This document shows positions 11,921 through 21,100 of a stretch of DNA of 64,000 nucleotides, piece by piece; the stretch's first letter is position 1, and every line of letters starts with the position of its first letter. Both the position numbers and the translations under genes were made by a program. The notes under the pieces are model-generated. The model was given only the letters and a program-made list of their open reading frames with translations, did not search any database and was not told the DNA's origin. Source of the DNA: Gymnogyps californianus (taxonomy: Eukaryota; Chordata; Aves; Accipitriformes; Cathartidae); assembly GCF_018139145.2 (NCBI RefSeq), contig NC_059478.1, forward strand, positions 25,761,001-25,825,000, read 5' to 3'.

Positions 11921-12157
11921 TTATCTTGTCTGTTCCCCTTCCTCTCCCTTTAGTTTCTCAAACTTCAGGAGTTTCTTTTGGCAGGCGTGCTCCTCACTGC
12001 TGCTGATGCTGGAGCTTTCCTCTGAGCTTTCGGAGAGGAGATACTTGATTGCCATCATGTCCTTCTTGTTCATTTGCAAGCAGAGGCAGGAGGATTCGCT
12101 CACCTTAAATGACTCCCCCCACATATTCTGGCACATTTCAGTCCCATTTGCATACAT
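11921..12157 (-). CDS. RBP: RBP coding exon 5 (C-terminus, phosphoserine cluster, stop)
   Basis: The acceptor TTGACACACAG precedes 12157. The exon encodes MYANGTEMCQNMWGESFKVS, ESSCLCLQMNKKDMMAIKYL, LSESSEESSSISSSEEHACQ and KKLLKFEKLKGEEGEQTR, then stop. It holds the retained sequon Asn164-Gly-Thr, Trp173 of the flavin site, the acidic phosphoserine stretch and the last disulfide cysteines (169, 184, 186, 219). The tail after Cys219 is lysine- and glutamate-rich and is removed or trimmed in the chicken yolk form. Confidence 0.96.
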   Translation of the reverse strand: MYANGTEMCQNMWGESFKVSESSCLCLQMNKKDMMAIKYLLSESSEESSSISSSEEHACQKKLLKFEKLKGEEGEQTR

Positions 12158-15100
12158 CTGTGTGTCAAATAAGAAATGCATCAATTATATTTAAAAAGAA
12201 TTTAGTTAAAATCCATTTATATCAAACTGATAAACATTTATCACTTTTTAAAAATTGGTACTAGATTATTAAAAAGTAGTCTGCAGTCATTCACTGTCTT
12301 GCTGTGTACCATGCTTCATCACTTCTGAGATATCTTAAAATGTTATTCAATCCCACAACTGGCAAAAGAGATTTGCCTATTGTGAGAGCAAGTGATTACA
12401 CGAAGTGCAAAGTGATCGACAGCCAGCCAGCCCTTTGTTTCCACCCTGGGGCTGACAGCCCAGCTAGCTTTCTGGTTCTGACAGACCAAAGCTGTGTGTG
12501 AGAGGCTGTACAACTTGTAGCATGTCAGGACACTCTGACATGTCTCGGGATCTGAGTAGTGCTGAAAGTGCCAGACAGTGCTTTGAATATGGGAATCTTT
12601 ACAGGCTAGAGACAGCCCAGTGGAGTCACAGCTCTGTGGGATCTCATTGTGCCTGCTGCAATGTACATCGTGACTGGGCAGGACCTCACAGACAAAGACA
12701 AGGGAAATAACTTAGAAACTGTTTGAAGAAAATAAGTTTTCTTCAAGCTTCCGCAGTGCTGTGTCCAGTGGTGCAATGGCCTTTCTGGCTCAAGAAATTG
12801 TAAACTGCAGCTTCTTGTACTCTCCTCAAGTGGATCTGTCCTGTTCTTGGTACTACGTCGTTTTGTAAGGCCTGTGTCATAGGACCTGTACAATCACACA
12901 ACAAAGATATTTTTTGTTTGCCAAGCTCACATTGTGACCACCTTCTGTCCACCCAGCTTGAGTCTGCCTAAAGAGTATTAGCTTAGGAGTTATCACGTCC
13001 AGCCACAAAGTAGGCAGGATATACACTTTATCTTGCCTGCATTTCTCCCATGTGTTTGTGGTTGAAGTTCAATCTTTTCTGTTTCTGTAAAGGAAGCTTT
13101 AGGTACTCCCAGCAGCAAAGCTAAGAATGAAGTTGGGGGTGGGAGTGATGGCAGGAGTAGAAGCCTTGGGAATTACAGAGTGGGAGTGTTAATGACTGAA
13201 ACAGTGGGCCAGGCAGCAGGACTACTGGGCTCCATTGCTGACTGATTCACCTTGACCACATCACCAGCATCTCTCTGAAAGAAGCTGTGTTTCATCTGTA
13301 ATATTACAAGCAGTCCTTGCATATGATGCTGATTCTTTAATCTTACAATGTTTCTCTTAGTGCTGTAATTTCTGGATGGTGTGCTGGTTTACTGTCATCA
13401 CCAGCTTATACAAAGATCTGACACTGTGAATCTCAAAGAAGGTGCCCTGTCTTTGTGGTTGGGAGATTCCTGCATGGAAGCTGCTCTGTGTGCAAAAAAT
13501 TAATGATTACAGATTCTGTGGAAGCGGGACTGGGCATCTGTAGTCCTGCAGCTTCTTCTGCTCCACCTGTTTTCCACAAGTTCTTCTTATGAGATGTCTC
13601 CCTGTCTCCCCACATGCAAAACTATGTTGACCTATACGGTGCAGGAAGGCAGATGACAAGAAATCATAATCTTCACTTTTGCCTTAGAAATCTATCCTTT
13701 GTGAATAATACAGAGTCCATTCCAAACAGCCCCAAAGACTCTGTAGTCTGTAAAATAGCTTTTCAGTTCACACCATCACTAGCCAGGGCTCGCTCCACGG
13801 GTGCTGCAGTTGCTGGAGGAGGAGTGTGGAGGTTGGCTAGTGCACTGGGAGCAATGCAGAGTCAGAAATGGAAAGGCTGCTGCATCTAGTTCTCTCCTTG
13901 TGTTCTCAGGGCAGGCAGATCTTAGCTGTTTCTTTCCCACTATTCCTGTGCTTTTAAGCAGCATTAGACATTTTCTTCCAGCTCCTGTACAGTTCCTGGA
14001 TTTATACCTGCTTTTAGCTAATCAGCCCAGAAAGTATTAAAAGCTGTCACGTGGCTTTTCTTAGGTCTGTATGCAAGAGACATGGCTACATCCTATTCTT
14101 GTGTCCCACAGGTTCTCTAACATGTATTCATGCTCTTCTACTTGATAAATTGGTAATTTTATTTTGACTTTCCTCCTAACTCTGCTTAAAGATCAGAGCA
14201 TAGCCAGAATGCTGCAGCAAACAAACAGTGCACACAGCCAATTTACCAAGCATGTCCCTAAATTACTGCAAAGGATTCTGATTCTTCAGCTTCTTGGAAA
14301 ATGTTCTACTCTGTGCATTAACATTGCTTGGGGAGCACTCAGCTGGGAGAACAATGACAAAATGTGCCTCATTTTAGCCAGGCTAAAACTGGCTATGATC
14401 CATTGTGCATTCTTAATATTCAGCATTTGTTCCATATTCAGCATTTGTTCCAAATAGTCCTTACAACCGCTTGCATATGTCAAATGCAGGGCTGCTGATT
14501 GCTCCTCTGTATGAGCTGAGGGCATCAAAAGAAAGTAAGCATCTGTCCACAGTGCTCTGACATTGGCGAACCCTTTGTGCTTCTGGGTAACAGTAACTTT
14601 CTTTTCCATGAGTTGAGTCCAAACCAAGCGAGTCTAGTGTTTGTATATCATGTAATTTTCATATGGGAAATGTGTTTTTTTAATTTCTCTGAAGAAACTT
14701 CATCTTTATTCTTACTTACCATGCAAGCCTATTTTTGGTGAAAAACATGGGCAGTTTAGGGTGTGGTTCCATTTAGTTTAGGAATAGCTGCGCCTGGCTT
14801 CAAGTGATAAGACCTCTGGATTTGCTGCCTGTTTTTCCCTGCAGTTGGTATATTTTCTTTAAGAAATAAGTACAAGGGAATTCAAAGTTAAAAACTCCTA
14901 TATCTGGACCAGGGACGGTTTGAACAGGGACTGGAGATTATTTACGGAGATTATCATTTCGTTTTTCACTTCATCTGGAACTACTGATGATTTAGCACAT
15001 CTGGGGAACTAAGCTGTAAGTTTCCGCAGCCCATTTGTGTTTTGGCCACCTTCCTGAGCCTGCTGATTAGTGTCACTTTTGCAAGGCAGACAGCAATCCT

Positions 15101-18100
15101 GCACTAACTGGACTGTGACTTCCACTTATATCAGTTGCTGAACTGACTTCTGGCAGTACACGCATGTGAATTGAATTCAAAGCAATGAATCTGGGATCTC
15201 TGCAAGCCTTACTACCAGTCCCTAAGCACTACACTTAAATTTTGTTTACTTCTGCAATTTGGACAGTTTTCATGGACTCGGTGAAGATCAACTCTTAAAA
15301 ATATTCAAATAAGTGTAGCAGTTTTGAGCTGTATTATATTGCCCTGATGCTAAACTTACTTGAGTCACTAGAAAAAATCCTACCTGACTCTTGAAAGGTC
15401 TGTAGGTGAGGTTCCAGGCAACCTTGCTCCTATAAATCATGTCAGTTCTTATTTTATACACTTTTGCTCATAAAATTAGTTATCCCAACCGTTAAACCTT
15501 CTCAGAAGGATGGGATGAGGTCTCAGAAAGCTTGTCAGCGCTGCTCTTTAACTATCAGAGTTATATAGAACAAAGTTAGCTCTGCCTAGCCATTGGCAGA
15601 CACAATGGAGAACACGCATCAGAGATACGATACGTCTATGGAGAACAAAAGGGAGACAATTAGAAGAATGTCAGGACTTAGGGATTTGGAGGATGGAGAA
15701 GGACTTGAACATAACAAGGTAAAATAGAGAAAAGGGCAAAGATGCCTAATAGGCAAGAAAACCTTAAAAACTCCTTAGTGATGTGGGAACTTACGTCCCA
15801 ATTTAAAAAGACAGAGGTGTGTAAAGACCCACATTATGTAAGGAACCTTATAAAATGCATCTCAGTGTCTCTGTTGCATGAACAAAGTTAATTTATCTTT
15901 TACTTTCTAAATCCCACTTCGGTTAAAATATCAGTGCTGCTTGAACTTTTACTTTTGTTGCACAAGTGGTATGAATACCGATTAATTAAATGTATATATA
16001 CTTAGACTAAGTGATCTACATAAATATAAATGTTTCAAAATTTATATACTTAGAAAGTCTGATGTAGGTATGGCTTAAAACTGCTGAAGTAAAAATAATT
16101 CACCTGTTGCATTTTACACCCATATATTCAGGAAAAAAAAAAAGAACTCTTAACGCCATTTTTTCTGCTCCAGTTGATCAGGTTTTCTTACCTCACTGTA
16201 CGGCATACATTTATTCTTACAGTGGTTTTCTCCACTTTCATCCCATTCCCAGTCCGTCAGCCAGTTATGAACACATATGAAATCATCTTTGCAGGCTTCA
16301 TACCTTCATGGAGATTAATGTGGAAGATACAGTTATTTCTCTCACTTTTTTTCCAGTGGACTCAGATTCAACTCAAAAAGTCTACATGGGCTATGCTAGT
16401 AACGTGGTATGGTTGCACAGTGCAGCTTAGCAACAGATCTTCAAGAAATGTGCACATTATCTTAGCTTGACATGTACATAAACTCTGAGCTGGCCAGGAA
16501 GCCCTAAATCCCAATGAAAACTAAACAGTTCACCCACTATGTTTTATACTCACAGACTTAAGCAAAGGGCTCATGTTCTGAGGAGCTACACTCATTCATG
16601 CAGTGTTTGCTGCTTGGTTATGTTTGCTGATGTTACTGAGTGCAGAAAATACTGTGTGGGAGGGAGTTTCATGAATGCTGATGTTCGATATTGTGACAGC
16701 ACAGGTATGCTAAGAGTGAACTGCCACTTGAGTGACATGTGGGGAAAGTTTGTATTTATGAATTAATATCAGAAAAGAAGAATGATATTTCCTGGGCAGG
16801 GGATTGCTATGAGGAATGTGCACTGAAATAAGGAAAATCCACAAACAACAAAATCATATAAACTAATAGGCTGTCAGCCTCAGAATGACATTTTCAAAGA
16901 AGTTAAACTTGAAGTGAAGGAGGAAAGATGAGTCTTGTAGGGTATAGGTCTGAAATTTTAAATTTTAAGTTATTTTTAACTTGTAAGCGGTAATGTAAAA
17001 AAAGCCTATAAATGGCCTGGAACAAGTATGGTAAGCAACTGGCTGGTCTATGTGATGAGAGATCTCATGACTTACCATTATCCTACATCATTTCCTTCTT
17101 TCCACTTCTTTTTATGCTCCACTTTTTGGCTCTTACCTTTCTTAAGGATCACTTTCTGCAAATCAGTGAACATCTACTTAAATTTAGTCTCAATGGCTTC
17201 AGGCGGACTATTCACACCAGTAAGCGAGAGTGCCAAAACCATGAGGCACAGCTTTCAAAAAGTTAGTGTCGTTCAGTATGGTATTTATAATTAATGCCTT
17301 TGGATATATTTTCTGTTCGTCATTTTTAATCTTCAGGGTCATGCTTCCAAAACTATTTTGATATCACAAGGGCTGCAGACTTACATTTTTAAATTAAATG
17401 TGAGGTTGTCATGTGGTCACAGAACTACAAGAACTAGACATTGCAGTACATTTGCAGATGCAGAAAGGTAAGAACATGTACATCTGCAGAACCTTCATAC
17501 AGATTTTCTGGGCTTTTCGGAGGGAGAAAGCAGTAACAGAGGGAGGGTAGCCAGGGCCTGAACTAAACAGGTCTAGGGCAGGAGACATGTATTCTCAAAT
17601 GTGTTCATCCCTGAATCTGCTGTCAGAGGTGAGGGCTCTGCTGGAAATATAGGCTGCAATTTGATAAATTAATATAATGTGACACTGGTAGGCAGATCGT
17701 ACCAGTTTGTGCCATGACTGGATTTGGGACTAGGGACTGTAAGAATAATTCGTTTGTTGTTTGTTAGCTGCTGCGTGTACCCTGACTGAGAAAGACACAC
17801 AGAGGTAACTCCTCAGGGACAGCTGTTTCTCTAATGCTAGTCACTTTGCCTGCTTGAAGGCATGCCAGTTAGGAGCATCAATGCAAACTTTTTGTTAAAT
17901 ACCATCTATGAACTCCCTACATACCAGCATCAGATTCATCAATTAGCCCTCGATTCTTCAAGGCATGTAGGCATGTCCTGTCCTTTATGCATGCACTTAA
18001 ATTAATCGCGTTCTAGCAAAGTCGATCAGTATCTGCTGTGAGCTGCCTAATACTAGCACTTCCACTTAAAGCCGTTGTGCCCTTCCCAGAGTCTTCTTTT

Positions 18101-21100
18101 TTGGTTCCCTTTTTTTATTTGGCTAAGTATTTTTCAGCCAGATGGGTTCCCAGACCAGGGGTGCTTCATGGCCTCTCAGACAGTGCCGCTGGCACATGGG
18201 TGGGGACAGGGTAGGGAAAAGAATCAGCATCCGTTGGGGCTGAGGAGAGGGCAGAACTGCTTCTTTTGAAATTAGTGTCACCTTCAGTTATACTTTTCAC
18301 ATTATGAATATGTATTTCAGAGTTTTACTGAACTGGGGCATTCATGCTATGCATCTGGTTTCCTCAGGAATTTGAATAAAATATGTTTATTAAAGTATTT
18401 ATATTTTTATTCACTATTATCTATTGAATTGTCAGATGAAATGTTTCCTAATTATGATTATTGCCTGACTCTGTGGTTTGTTATATAAGCAGGTAGCAAG
18501 GCATAACTTTATTGTTACCAGTTTTTCTTTATCCCAATGGAAGTAATTATGAAGCTAAGTTTATAAAAAATCGTGACTTATGAAAAGTCTGATTTCTGCT
18601 GTCCAGAAACCCATAAGTGGTTTCTTCAAACATTAATTAAAACCTGTGAGAAACATAAACATAAATACTTAAAAGACCCTCCCTGAACATAATAGTTCCC
18701 TATACACAATGGGCAGGATACTTTTCTTTTAAAGCTTCCCCCCCGCCATTTTTTATAATTAGCTGTTTCTCTTTTAAATTGCACAGGGCCCTTTCACAGG
18801 TGGATCATAAAATGGCTTGTACATCGGGCTCTTTCAAAAGCAATAGTTTTAGGACTAGTGGGAGCAAGGAATCCTGAGACAATAGGAAGAAAAGGAAGGC
18901 CCCAAGCTAGTCAGATGAATTTCTTTTAAATGAAGTCACTGCTCATTCAGAATCCTCTGCACATTTCTGGCCACAAAGACATACAGTATGCAGCAGGCAC
19001 ACTCACGGCATGTAGAGAAAGTAGGTCACATCACTAGCAGTGTTACAGCACACTAAAGGGACTCCAGTGAATAGAACATGAAAAAATGTTACTTTAAATC
19101 ACCAGAAAGAGTGGGAATTCTGTCCAGGCTCTTTTCTAGCCTCAGGCCTTAAGCAGGGTGAGGGAATGGGTTTGACATTGGCATTAGGCAGGCACACAGA
19201 CTAGCATGCACGCTAATGGGTCATCATTACATTTTTGATTCAGGCCAGGCATCTGTGACGCCAACAGTGGCAATAGATCATTGTTCAGTATTTGTTTAGA
19301 GTAGAGCCTATTCTCTGCCATGGCAGAGACTCTATACTGGAAAAGGGTCAGTTTTTCCTGTGCAGCAGCTCTCAATCACACCCCCCATACTTTCCAACAA
19401 CAAAAGTTAAAAATGCTGTTTACCTGGAGGTTCTGGCAATACCCAGGGACACTGAGGGTTTTGCTATGTAATATTGACCCACCATATACACTTCGATATA
19501 AATCTCATATATACTAAGGCTGTTTTAAACCAGTTCACAGATGCAAACTAAACTTACAGGGTATATTTTCTTTCATCTTTACACTTTCACTGGATATAGC
19601 AGTTGAATATAGGTGATGACTTTGTGTGCTACTTATTTTGGGATACATTTGTTTTAGATATTGGTATTCTATCGCTGTGCCTGTTAGATCTATTCTAAAG
19701 CTCACTGGCAACTCCAATGCTTTAACACCCAAATGCTTTCAAATTTTGGTAATATTTGTTCTGAGCTTTGAGATTCTGAGCACCGAGGCAAATTCAAGGT
19801 CTCAATCTTTATCTTCAAGGAGGTCAATAATCTGGATTCAGTTTAGAAGATTACGAAAAATTTAGGAAGGAAGACTACACATGACAAATCTGTTCCTGAG
19901 GCACATGGAGTTTCCTAACACAGAAATAAAATTCATCACTAGAGGAAACTCTAGGAAAGCTAAGAAATACATCAGCCTTTCTCACTATCTTCCATTACAA
20001 ATCCAAGCTATGCTTCTTGTTTCCTTCTCTGGCACAAAGCAATGGAGACATATTTAAAGATAAATCCTACCAAAATACTGCACTGCATACAGGACTTTGC
20101 CCTTGGAGAGGAGATGAGAGTGAAAATGGATCCATGTGTCAATAATATTCAAGTTGCGTAACCACTAGGGAAAGCACTGTACAGAGCAGCGCAAGAGAAC
20201 CTGGCCATGCGCTACCATGTGTTCTGTATTTTCTGTGCTTCCAAGAAAAACTCTTTTATAACATTTTTAGAAGTATGAAAACAGTTTTCTGTGATTTTCA
20301 GAGCAGCCTAAGGGATTCAGACATTCATGGTTCATTACTTTCAAGGGATGCTACCAGTTATAATTCTATAGTGTGAACACAGCCTGTGCTGTTTGTACTA
20401 TGCTTCACACCAATTTAACCATACAGACAAGTTACTGTAGTTACTAGGCACAACATTACTACAATACTGACTGAGATTTATATGTCAAATGATGGCATTA
20501 TTTAAGAGCCAACATCTCAAAACAGGGAGGGAAGGAGGGAGGGAGAGATATATGCTGGATATGGACCACTGAAAAAATCTCAGTACCCCACCTGGATATA
20601 ATGCTCCTACCCCAAGACTAAGGACAGACAGGTGCTGGGTTGTCCCACTACATGTCTTGCACTCAAAAAATAATGTGATTCCCTGATGCTGTATTTTGGG
20701 AAACAAAATTAAATGGTATTAAGCTTGCTCATTGCTATTAATATTTTTAGCATTACTTGGCTGCAAGTTTCTCTGAGATTCAGGCTTTTAGAAGTGATTT
20801 TAGAGAGATGGATGATGGAAGGGAAGAGAAAAGGCCAAGAGTGAAAAATTAAGGAATTAAGCTAATTTGTTATATGAATTAATTGAAAACATACAGGAAG
20901 TGGCTGCTTTCATGATTTCGTAGTGAATTCTTCACTATGACGGTGCTGAGGCACTGGAACAGGTTACCCAGAGAAGTTGTGGGTGCCCCCTCCCTGGAAG
21001 TGTTGAAGGCCAGGTTGGATGGGGCTTTGAGCCACCTAGTCTAGTGGAAAGTGTCCCTGCCCACGGCAGGGGGGTTGGAACTAGATGATCTTTATGGTCC

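Larger units (their letters stand above)
12158..16191 (-). other. RBP: RBP intron 4
   Basis: A 4.0-kb intron between coding exons 4 and 5. It holds a possible MIR fragment (13,205-13,310) and a perfect two-copy 18-bp tandem repeat (14,417-14,452). No other coding content could be supported. Confidence 0.85.

Noticed and set aside
12006..12194. Plus-strand ORF over RBP exon 5
   Set aside because: Shadow of the minus-strand RBP coding sequence.
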